Below are positions 8,410 to 16,106 of a stretch of 64,000 bases of DNA, piece after piece (the stretch's first letter is position 1; each line of letters starts with the position of its first letter). The position numbers were made by a program, and so were the translations under genes. The stretch comes from Jatrophihabitans_A lederbergiae (GTDB lineage: Bacteria; Actinomycetota; Actinomycetes; Mycobacteriales; Jatrophihabitantaceae): contig NZ_JAVREH010000004.1 in NCBI RefSeq assembly GCF_031845305.1, positions 1 through 64,000 on the forward strand, written 5' to 3'. A model generated the notes under the pieces. The model had not been told where the DNA came from, did no database searches, and was given only the letters and a program-made list of their open reading frames with translations.

Positions 8410-10188
8410 ATGCCGCCGACGCCGCACCGCCGAGCCACTGATGCCACAGCCGCGGCCGCATCGCCCACCGAGAAGCTGACGACCTACCGCCGCAAGCGGA
8501 ACTTCACCCGTACAGCCGAGCCGGCAGGCTCAGGGTCGGACGAGCCGGCAGGCTCAGCGTCCGGCGAGGCAGCGTCGGCAGAACCGGATGAGCACGCCGT
8601 AGCCGGGGATGGTCCCCGGCGGTTCGTGGTGCAGCGTCACCGTGCCACCCGGCTGCACTACGACCTGCGGTTCGAGATCGGCGGCGTGCTGGTCAGCTGG
8701 GCGGTGCCCAAGGGGCCGACACTGAACCCCGACGTCCGGCACGCGGCCTTTCACGTCGAGGACCACCCGATCGAATACATCGACTTCGAAGGGGTGATCC
8801 CCGCCGGCGAGTACGGCGGTGGCGACGTGATCGTGTGGGACGCCGGCACCTGGGAACCGCACAATGCCGGTCCGGACGTCGCCGCCGCGGTGGCCGAGGG
8901 CGAGCTGCACGCCGAGCTGCACGGCGAGAAGCTGCGCGGCCGGTTCGTGCTCGTCCGCACCGGCCAGGACGCCGCCGGCAAGGAGACCTGGCTGCTGCTG
9001 CACAAGCACGACGACTTCGCCGTGGGCGGCTGGGATCCCGAGGACCATCCGCGGTCGGTGCTCAGTGGCCGCACCAACGACGAGGTGAAGGCGGCCCCGG
9101 ACCGGTTGTGGCGCTCGGATCTGCCCGCGGCACAGGCGTCCATCGCGCTGCGAGCGGAGCCGGCTGAGGCCACCCAGCCCGCCGACGGGGCACAGCTCTC
9201 GGACCGAGCACAGCCTTCCGACGTTACCCAGCCGGGCGGCGGCCCTTCCGAGGACGAGCTGGCGGGATTAGATGCTCTGCCGGCGTCCGGCGTCTGGCAC
9301 ATTTTCGGCCGGGAGCTGAAGGTCACCAACCTCGACAAGGTGCTGTTCCCCGGGCGCGAGGACGAGGCGCCGGTGACGAAACGCGACTTCCTTCGCTACA
9401 CCGCGCAGATCGCGCCGGTCGCGCTGCCCTATCTGGCGGACCGGCCGCTGAACATGAACCGCTACCCGAATGGCGCCGGCACCAAGGGGTTCTGGCACAA
9501 GGAGCTGCCGACCCACGCGCCGAACTGGCTGCCGCAGTGGGAGAACCCGGACGCGGACCCGGGCGAGAGCCTCACCTACCTGGTCGTCAACGAGCCGGCC
9601 GCGCTGGTGTGGGCGGCCAACTTCGGGGCGCTGGAGTGGCACGCCTGGACGTCGCGGACCGACCAGCCACGGCAGCCGACGTACGCGCTGATCGACATCG
9701 ACCCGGGCGACTCGACGTCCTGGGAGGACATCCTGGTGCTGGCCCGGCTGCACCGCACTGCCTTCGAGCACCTGCGGGTCCTGGCGCTGCCCAAGGTGAC
9801 CGGGCAGCGCGGCATCCAGGTCTGGGTGCCGATCGAGCGCGGACCGAGCTTTGACGAGACCAGGCAGTGGGTGGAGCAGCTGTCCAGAACCGTCGGCGCG
9901 GTGGTACCCGAACTGCTCAGCTGGAAGTGGGAGGTGCGCGCCCGCGGCGGCAAGGCCCGGCTGGACTACACCCAGAACGCGATCAACAAGACGCTCGTCG
10001 CCCCGTACAGCGCCCGGCCCCGGCCCGGTGCTCCGGTGTCGATGCCGATCGGCTGGGAGGAGCTGGACGACCCGTCGCTGCGCCCGGACGGGTTCGCGCT
10101 GCGGACGGTGCCCCGGCGACTGGCCGAGAAGGGCGACCTGTTCCGTCCGCTGCTCGACGCGCACCAGACCCTGCCGCCGCTCGGTTAG
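8410..10188 (+). CDS. LigD-like end-joining protein, PE plus POL domains, no ligase
   Basis: A 592-aa protein with two LigD modules. After a Ser/Ala/Glu-rich start comes the 3'-phosphoesterase (PE) domain at about 70-200 (RHRATRLHYDLRFE, FHVEDHP, PAGEYGGGDVIVWD). An acidic, Gln-rich linker follows, then the archaeo-eukaryotic primase-type polymerase (POL) domain at about 295-585. Metal ligands are visible as IDIDPG and LDYTQN. The ATP-dependent ligase domain of full-length LigD is absent, and no ku or ligase gene is in the window. In the POL motif usually reading G-hydrophobic-H, the sequence is RGIQVWVP, with Gln for His, as in a subset of actinobacterial homologues. It would trim and fill ends in non-homologous end joining alongside separately encoded Ku and ligase. 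It appears to be transcribed alone. Confidence 0.9.
   Translation: MPPTPHRRATDATAAAASPTEKLTTYRRKRNFTRTAEPAGSGSDEPAGSASGEAASAEPDEHAVAGDGPRRFVVQRHRATRLHYDLRFEIGGVLVSWAVPKGPTLNPDVRHAAFHVEDHPIEYIDFEGVIPAGEYGGGDVIVWDAGTWEPHNAGPDVAAAVAEGELHAELHGEKLRGRFVLVRTGQDAAGKETWLLLHKHDDFAVGGWDPEDHPRSVLSGRTNDEVKAAPDRLWRSDLPAAQASIALRAEPAEATQPADGAQLSDRAQPSDVTQPGGGPSEDELAGLDALPASGVWHIFGRELKVTNLDKVLFPGREDEAPVTKRDFLRYTAQIAPVALPYLADRPLNMNRYPNGAGTKGFWHKELPTHAPNWLPQWENPDADPGESLTYLVVNEPAALVWAANFGALEWHAWTSRTDQPRQPTYALIDIDPGDSTSWEDILVLARLHRTAFEHLRVLALPKVTGQRGIQVWVPIERGPSFDETRQWVEQLSRTVGAVVPELLSWKWEVRARGGKARLDYTQNAINKTLVAPYSARPRPGAPVSMPIGWEELDDPSLRPDGFALRTVPRRLAEKGDLFRPLLDAHQTLPPLG
8518..8565 (+). repeat. 24-bp tandem duplication in the PE-POL N-terminus
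   Basis: Two 24-base units, 8518-8541 and 8542-8565, differ at only three positions and encode EPAGSGSD then EPAGSASG. The unit is eight codons, so the frame is kept. It lies in the disordered N-terminal tail before the PE domain. Confidence 0.9.
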
Positions 10189-10292
10189 CTCAGCGCATAC
10201 CCCGCGTGAGCGGCGAATGCTTTACGGCGGCCGGCATGAGCGAACCGTGAGGATCAGGGAAACCAGAGTGCCGGGGAGCCTGTACTGAAGCG

Positions 10293-12674
10293 GTGACGGA
10301 GACCCTGCGCAAACCGAGTGACGTGATCGACCTGCCGGAACGACCCGGCTACCGGATGAAGCGGCTGCTGCTCGGCCCGTCGTTGGGGACCGCTCAACTG
10401 CGCGAAGAGAAGCTGTCCCGCAAGGCCGCCCTGGGCGTGCTGTCCAGTGACTGCATCTCGTCCTCGGCCTACGGCAGCGAAGAGATGCTCATCGTCCTGC
10501 TCGGGGTCTTCGGCCTGGCCGGATTCCGCATCCTGATGCCGCTCACCGCCGTGGTGCTGGTCGTCCTGGCGCTGATGACGCTGCTCTACCGCGAGGTTGT
10601 CATGGTCTACACCAAGGCGGGTGGCTCGTACGTGGTGGCAAGGGAGAACTTCGGGCCCAAGGTGGCCCAGGTGGCGTCGGTGGCGCTGCTCATCGACTAC
10701 ATCGTGACCGTCGCCGTGCAGACCGCGGCGGGTACGGCAGCGATCACCTCACTGGTACCCGCCCTCAGCGGCTACACCACGGAAATCACCGTCGGCGTGG
10801 TGCTGCTGCTCGCCTACGGCAACCTGCGCGGGGTGCGCGAAGCCGCCAAGGCCTTCGCCTTCCCGACCTACTTCTTCGTCGGCATGGCCGGCCTGGTGGT
10901 CGCCGTCGGCCTGCTGCGCGAGCTGTTCGGGGACCTGCCGCGCTACCAGCACGTAGCCGGAATGATCGACGTCACCGACAAGCACCACGCCATCTTCTCC
11001 GGCCTGGCGGTCTTCGTGCTGCTGAAGGCCTTCGCCAACGGCGGTTCGTCGCTGACCGGCCTGGAAGCCATCTCCAACAGCGTCAGCGCATTCCGGCCTC
11101 CGGAGGGCCGTAATGCCCGTTCCAACCTCTCGATCCTCAGCGTTCTGCTCGGTTCGCTGGTGCTCGGAATCTCCTACCTCGCCTGGCAAACCCACGCGAC
11201 GCCGTACGGCAGCGGCAGCCCCACGGTGATCAGCCAGGTGGCCAGGGCGGCGTTCGGCGGCGGGGCGATCGGCCATCTCGGTTTCGTGCTGGTGCAGGTG
11301 GCTACCGCCCTGATCCTCTACACCGGGGCCAACACCCCGTTCACCGGCTTTCCGTTCCTGGCGAGCTTCATCGCCGAGGATTCCTTTCTACCGCGTCAGA
11401 TGACCCGGCGCGGGCACCGGCTCGCCCACAGCAACGGCATCCTGGTGCTCACCGGCGCGGCGCTGACCCTGCTGCTGGGCGTCGGAGCCCATGTCGACAA
11501 GTTGGTTCCCTTCTATGCCATCGGGGTGTTCACCGGCTTCACCATGGCGGGCTTCGGCATGGCCCGTTACTACCAGAGGCACCCGGAGCCCGGCTGGCGC
11601 CGCAACTTCGTCGTCAGCATGGCGTGCGGGTTCGTGGCAGCGCTGGTGGTGGTCATCTTCGCGGTGGTGAAGTTCACCGCGGGCGCGTGGTTGATCGTGG
11701 TGCTGTTCCCGGTGATGTGGTTCGGCCTGGTACGGCTGAACACCCAGTACCGGTCGGAGGCCCGCGCGCTCGATCTCGTCACTGCCGGCGGCCCGGACGC
11801 CGTCACGAAGACGCAGCACTATCCGCGGCACGCCATCCTGGTGCTGGTCGACCGCCTGGACATCGCCGTGATCCGGGCGCTGCGGTACGCGGGCAGCCTG
11901 CATCCCACCGAACTGCGCGCCGTGCACCTGGTTCTGGACCCGCAGGCCGCCGCGGCGCTGCAGCGCGACTGGATCGCCCGCGGGCTCGGTGACCGGGTGC
12001 CGCTCGAACTCGTGGACTGCCCGGATCGTAGGTTGGCGCGCGGAGTGAGCCAGGTGGCGTTGCGGGCCGTGCTGTCCGAGCGAGCCGAGGTCACCGTGTT
12101 GTTGCCCCGGCGAACTTTCCGCAGCTTCTCCCAGCGCATCCTGCACGACCGGACCGCCGACCGGATCGCGGCCGCGGTCGGCCGGCTCCCGCACGTGTCG
12201 GCGACCATCGTGCCCTTCGACACCACACTCGCCCCGGACGTCGAGGAACGGCTGGAGCGCCGGCAGGCCGCGGACGCGAGCACGCCGGCGCTGGCGATGA
12301 CCGATGACCGGACGTCGTCCGGTACCCGCGAGCTGCCGCCTGCGGCACCGGGGATCGCACAGCGGGGACGCGCAACCACGATCGCGCCCACCCGGACCGC
12401 ACCCGACGGCACGGCTGCCATCAACACCGTGGGGTGGAAGCAGCAGGTCACCATCGAGGGCTGGGTCAAGGTGGTGCAGGTCGGCACCGTGGCGGGAAAG
12501 TCACTGGAAGCGCAGGTCTTCGACGACACCGGCGGCATCAGGCTGCTGTTCTTCGGCCGGACGGCGATCGCCGGCATCGTGCCCGGTGCCCGGCTGCGCG
12601 CCAGCGGCCGGATCGGCGAGTACAAGGGCCACCTGGCGCTGGCCAACCCGCGCTATGAGCTCCTCGCCGAGTGA
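10293..12674 (+). CDS. KimA-like APC permease fused to an OB-fold domain
   Basis: A 793-aa fusion. Residues about 30-480 form a twelve-helix APC-superfamily permease (SSDCISSSAYGSEE near the start) resembling KimA/YdaO, a proton-coupled potassium importer. Residues about 500-690 are a cytosolic USP-like region (HAILVLVDRLDIAVIRALRYA). The last 90 residues form a separate OB-fold (VTIEGWVKVVQV, FDDTGGIRLLFFG, GRIGEYKGHLAL) of the kind found as a free-standing protein near potassium genes in other actinobacteria. The start is GTG 10293. Six bases separate it from a KdpD-type kinase gene, which overlaps a KdpE-type regulator gene, so potassium is the likely substrate. An amino-acid substrate cannot be excluded. 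A candidate nucleic-acid or ligand-binding fold fused to a transporter is unusual. Confidence 0.85.
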   Translation: MTETLRKPSDVIDLPERPGYRMKRLLLGPSLGTAQLREEKLSRKAALGVLSSDCISSSAYGSEEMLIVLLGVFGLAGFRILMPLTAVVLVVLALMTLLYREVVMVYTKAGGSYVVARENFGPKVAQVASVALLIDYIVTVAVQTAAGTAAITSLVPALSGYTTEITVGVVLLLAYGNLRGVREAAKAFAFPTYFFVGMAGLVVAVGLLRELFGDLPRYQHVAGMIDVTDKHHAIFSGLAVFVLLKAFANGGSSLTGLEAISNSVSAFRPPEGRNARSNLSILSVLLGSLVLGISYLAWQTHATPYGSGSPTVISQVARAAFGGGAIGHLGFVLVQVATALILYTGANTPFTGFPFLASFIAEDSFLPRQMTRRGHRLAHSNGILVLTGAALTLLLGVGAHVDKLVPFYAIGVFTGFTMAGFGMARYYQRHPEPGWRRNFVVSMACGFVAALVVVIFAVVKFTAGAWLIVVLFPVMWFGLVRLNTQYRSEARALDLVTAGGPDAVTKTQHYPRHAILVLVDRLDIAVIRALRYAGSLHPTELRAVHLVLDPQAAAALQRDWIARGLGDRVPLELVDCPDRRLARGVSQVALRAVLSERAEVTVLLPRRTFRSFSQRILHDRTADRIAAAVGRLPHVSATIVPFDTTLAPDVEERLERRQAADASTPALAMTDDRTSSGTRELPPAAPGIAQRGRATTIAPTRTAPDGTAAINTVGWKQQVTIEGWVKVVQVGTVAGKSLEAQVFDDTGGIRLLFFGRTAIAGIVPGARLRASGRIGEYKGHLALANPRYELLAE

Positions 12675-12680
12675 CCGGCC

Positions 12681-15338
12681 GTGGCGACGCTGGTGCACGA
12701 CATCGTGCGCGACACTGGTGTCATGCACCGCGGCACCCTGCGTCTCTACCTCGGCGCCGCTCCCGGCACCGGAAAGACCTTCGCGATGCTCACCGAGGGC
12801 ATCCGCCGCGCCGGCCGGGGTACCGACGTGGTGATCGGAGTGGTCGATACGCACGGCCGCGCCTCCACCGAGGAGCTGCGGCGAGCGCTGGAGGCGGTGC
12901 CGACCCGGTCCGGCGAGCTCGACCTGGCCGCCGTGCTGGCTCGTAGCCCGGCGGTGGTGCTGGTCGACGAGTTCGCCCACCGCAACCCTCCCGGCTCTGC
13001 CACCGGGCAGCGCTATGAGGACATCGAGTGCCTGCTGGACGCCGGCATCGACGTGGTCTCGACCCTCAACATCGACGAGCTGGCGAGCCTGACCGACATC
13101 GTCGAGCGGGTGACCGGAGTGCGGCCGGAACAGACGGTGCCGGACGCCACGGCACGCCGGGCCGATGAGATCCAGCTCGTCGACGAGACACCGCAGGCGC
13201 TGCGTCGGCGGATGGCGCACGGCAACATCTATCCTCCCGAGCGGATCGACGCTGCCCTGGCCGCCTATTTCCGGCCGGGCAACCTTGCCGCGCTGCGCGA
13301 GCTGGCGTTGCTGTGGGTCGCCGACCGAGTGGCCGAGGGTCTGCACCGCTACCGGGCCGACCACGCGATCGGTGACACCTGGGAAACGCGGGAACGGGTC
13401 ACGGTGGCGCTCAGCGGCAGAGCCGACGGCGCTGCCCTGATCCGTCGGGCAGCGCGGCTCGCCGGTAGCACGGGCGCCGAACTACACGGCGTACACGTCG
13501 CCACCGCCCCTCGGGACAGCTCGGACTCGGCGGAACTGGCCACCCAACGTGCGCTGCTCGACTCCCTGGGCGGCAGTTACCACGTCGTGCGGGGCGCTGA
13601 TCGGGCCGGCGCCCTGGTCGACTTCGCCCACGGCGTGAACGCCACCCAGCTGGTCCTGGGCGGCCGTCGTACGAACTGGCTCTCCAGCCGGCTAGGTGGT
13701 CTCGGCCTCGCGGCCGGGGTGGCGCGGCTATCCGGTGACATCGGCGTCCATATCGTGGGCCATCCGGCCTCTCCCGATGTCCAGTCCCGTCCCGCTGTCC
13801 ATACCCGTCCCGCTGTCGGCGCCGCACCGCGCAGACGGGCCAGCGTGCTGTGGCCGTCCCGGCGCAGGGCCTGGCTGGGTGCGGCGCTGTCCGCCGCGCT
13901 GCTCAGCGCGATGACGGTCGTGCTGGTCGCGGCCGGCGGCCACCTCAACCTGCTGAGCGCCGTCCTGGTGTACCTGCTCGCTACCGTGCTGGTCGCCCTG
14001 GCGGCCGGCCTGGCGGTCGCGACCCTCACCGCGATCGCCGCCACTTTGCTGCTCAACTACTTCTTCACGCCGCCGGTGCACCGATTCACGATCAGCGAGA
14101 GCAACAACGCCCTTGCCCTGGTGGTGTTCGTGCTGGTCGCCGTCGTCGTCTCGGTGCTGCTGGACCGCGCCGAGCGCAGGCGCAGAGAGGCGGCGCGGGC
14201 CTCCGCCGAGGCCGAGACGCTGGCGACCGTGGCCCACAGCGTGCTCCGCGGCGAGGGCGCCTTGACCAGCCTGCTGGAGCAACTGCGGGAGATCTTCGCG
14301 ATGCGCGCGGTCGCGGTGATCGAGCGCGGCGAGCCGTGGGAGCCCGCCGCCGACCGCTGGCAGGTCATCGCCACCGCCGGGGACGAGCCGCCGGCCACTC
14401 CGCACCAGGCCGACGTGGTGGCACCGGCCGATGACCGGGTGACGTTGCTGCTCAGCGGCCGGTTGCTCGGGGCGGACGACCAGCGGGTGCTGCGGGCGGT
14501 CGCCATCCAGGCCGCGGCCGCGCTACGCACCGAGCGGCTGGCGGCCGAGGCCGAGCTCTCCCGGCCGCTGCGCGAGGTGGACCGGACTCGAACGGCGCTG
14601 CTGGCGGCCGTCAGCCACGATCTGCGTACCCCGCTGGCGGGCGCCAAGGCGGCGGTGAGCAGCCTGCGCGACAGCTCGGTGGCGTTCTCGGCCCAGGACA
14701 AGGCCGAGCTGCTGGCCACGGCTGATGAGTCGCTGGACCGGCTCGCCCGGCTCGTCGCGAACCTGCTGGACATGAGCCGGTTGCAGGCGGGAGCGATGGC
14801 CGTCCACAGCCAGGCGGTCGCGGCCGAGGACGTGGTGGCGCGGGCACTGGATTCGCTCGGACCGGACGGTGATCGGGTGTCGGTCTCGATGCCGATGGAT
14901 CTGCCGGCCGTGACTGCGGACCCCGGCCTGCTGGAAAGGGTGATCGGCAACCTGCTGGAGAACGCGCTCCGGGTGTCGCCGCCCAGCCGAGCGCCCCTGC
15001 TCACCGCCAGCGCGCATGATCAGCGGGTGGAACTGCGGATCGTCGACGGCGGCCCCGGCCTGACGGATGAGGCGAAGCAGCGGGCGTTTGTGGCGTTCCA
15101 GCGGCTCGGTGACACCTCGAACACCACCGGGGTCGGCCTCGGACTGGCCTTGGCGCGCGGCCTGACCGAGGCGATGGGTGGCACCCTGACCCCCGAGGAC
15201 ACTCCGGGTGGCGGGCTCACCATGGTGATCGCGCTTCGGCGCGCGGCCGCGTACTCAGTTCCCGACGAGTCACTTCCCGGCGAGTCACTTCCCGGCGAGT
15301 CGATTCCCGGCGAGTCGATTCCCGGCGAGGTGGCCTGA
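12681..15338 (+). CDS. kdpD: KdpD-type sensor histidine kinase
   Basis: An 885-aa kinase. The N-terminal KdpD domain has Walker A GAAPGTGKT at 25-33 and Walker B VVLVDEFAHRNPPGS. A USP-like domain follows, then four closely spaced membrane helices (DUF4118, about 395-500), a GAF-like segment, HisKA (phospho-acceptor His646 in AAVSHDLRTP) and HATPase_c (NLLENALRV, GLGLALARG). KdpD senses potassium or turgor and phosphorylates KdpE. Here the target operon kdpFABC is absent from the window, and the partner upstream is a KimA-like permease, so the system may control that permease. The start is GTG 12681, six bases after the permease stop. Two sets of tandem repeats have grown inside the gene, one at 13782 and one at the very C-terminus (five copies like SLPGE). 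Confidence 0.93.
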   Translation: MATLVHDIVRDTGVMHRGTLRLYLGAAPGTGKTFAMLTEGIRRAGRGTDVVIGVVDTHGRASTEELRRALEAVPTRSGELDLAAVLARSPAVVLVDEFAHRNPPGSATGQRYEDIECLLDAGIDVVSTLNIDELASLTDIVERVTGVRPEQTVPDATARRADEIQLVDETPQALRRRMAHGNIYPPERIDAALAAYFRPGNLAALRELALLWVADRVAEGLHRYRADHAIGDTWETRERVTVALSGRADGAALIRRAARLAGSTGAELHGVHVATAPRDSSDSAELATQRALLDSLGGSYHVVRGADRAGALVDFAHGVNATQLVLGGRRTNWLSSRLGGLGLAAGVARLSGDIGVHIVGHPASPDVQSRPAVHTRPAVGAAPRRRASVLWPSRRRAWLGAALSAALLSAMTVVLVAAGGHLNLLSAVLVYLLATVLVALAAGLAVATLTAIAATLLLNYFFTPPVHRFTISESNNALALVVFVLVAVVVSVLLDRAERRRREAARASAEAETLATVAHSVLRGEGALTSLLEQLREIFAMRAVAVIERGEPWEPAADRWQVIATAGDEPPATPHQADVVAPADDRVTLLLSGRLLGADDQRVLRAVAIQAAAALRTERLAAEAELSRPLREVDRTRTALLAAVSHDLRTPLAGAKAAVSSLRDSSVAFSAQDKAELLATADESLDRLARLVANLLDMSRLQAGAMAVHSQAVAAEDVVARALDSLGPDGDRVSVSMPMDLPAVTADPGLLERVIGNLLENALRVSPPSRAPLLTASAHDQRVELRIVDGGPGLTDEAKQRAFVAFQRLGDTSNTTGVGLGLALARGLTEAMGGTLTPEDTPGGGLTMVIALRRAAAYSVPDESLPGESLPGESIPGESIPGEVA
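13782..13817 (+). repeat. 18-bp tandem duplication inside kdpD
   Basis: 13782-13799 and 13800-13817 are 18-base units differing at two positions, giving QSRPAV then HTRPAV in the linker before the membrane domain. Six codons, so the frame is kept. Confidence 0.85.
15256..15330 (+). repeat. Five 15-bp tandem repeats at the 3' end of kdpD
   Basis: Five 15-base units (consensus CACTTCCCGGCGAGT) run from 15256 to 15330 and encode SVPDE, SLPGE, SLPGE, SIPGE, SIPGE, three codons before the kdpD stop. The tail lies beyond the ATPase domain and is not part of the KdpD family. Confidence 0.95.
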
Positions 15339-16015
15339 TGCGGGTGCTGGTCGTGGACGACGAGCCGCAGATCGTCCGGGCGCTGACGATCAACCTCCGG
15401 GCGCGCCGCTACGACCTGTACTCCGCGGCCTCGGGCGCGGCCGCGCTGGCCGTGGCCGCGAAGAATCCGCCGGACCTGGTCCTGCTGGATCTGGGACTAC
15501 CCGACATGGAGGGCGTGGACGTCATCGTGGGCCTGCGCGGCTGGACCACCGCCCCGATCATCGTGCTGTCCGGACGCGCCGGCGGCGCTGACAAGGTCGA
15601 TGCCCTGGATGCCGGGGCCGACGACTACGTGACCAAGCCGTTCGGCATGGACGAACTGATGGCACGGATTCGAGCGGTGACCCGACGAGCCGGTGCCGAC
15701 ATTCCGGCGACCCGTGCCTCGGTGCGCATCGGCAACCACCTGGTCGATCTGGCCGCGCACACCGTCACCGGCGAGGACGGAAGGATCCGGCTGACCAAGA
15801 CCGAGTGGGAGCTCCTGGAGCGGCTGGTGCACCATCCGGGGCAGCTGGTCACCCAGCGGCAGCTGTTGACCGAGGTGTGGGGACCGGCGTTCGCCGACGA
15901 GTCCGGTTACCTGCGCTTTCACTTCGGTCAGCTGCGTCGCAAGCTGGAGGCCGACCCGGCCCGGCCACGGCATCTGATCACCGAACCGGGTATCGGCTAC
16001 CGGTTCGCCGAATAG
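15338..16015 (+). CDS. kdpE: KdpE-type response regulator (OmpR family)
   Basis: A 225-aa two-domain transcription factor. The receiver domain has the acidic pocket VVDDEP, phospho-acceptor Asp51 in LVLLDLGLPD, and the conserved Lys in YVTKPFG. The winged-helix domain (about 125-225) ends with REPGIGYRF-like residues (TEPGIGYRFAE). Its ATG shares one base with the kdpD stop (TGATG), showing translational coupling. As kdpFABC is absent here, its targets may be its own operon with the KimA-like permease, or a distant kdp locus. A good intrinsic terminator follows 42 bases downstream and closes the three-gene operon. Confidence 0.93.
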   Translation: MRVLVVDDEPQIVRALTINLRARRYDLYSAASGAAALAVAAKNPPDLVLLDLGLPDMEGVDVIVGLRGWTTAPIIVLSGRAGGADKVDALDAGADDYVTKPFGMDELMARIRAVTRRAGADIPATRASVRIGNHLVDLAAHTVTGEDGRIRLTKTEWELLERLVHHPGQLVTQRQLLTEVWGPAFADESGYLRFHFGQLRRKLEADPARPRHLITEPGIGYRFAE

Positions 16016-16056
16016 CGATGGTTACCGCTATGGCACCTGCCCGAGCGCACACGGCA

Positions 16057-16092
16057 GTGGGCCGGAGCCATGCGGCTCCGACCCACCGGTTT
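16057..16092 (+). terminator. Intrinsic terminator after kdpE
   Basis: A stem of 5 bp, one C-A mismatch and 7 bp (GTGGG-C-CGGAGCC with GGCTCCG-A-CCCAC, 16057-16086) closes on the loop ATGC and is followed by CGGTTTT. It lies between the end of the kdp operon and the converging beta-helix gene, so it may serve the plus strand chiefly. Confidence 0.75.
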
Positions 16093-16106
16093 TCGCAGGC
16101 GAAATA

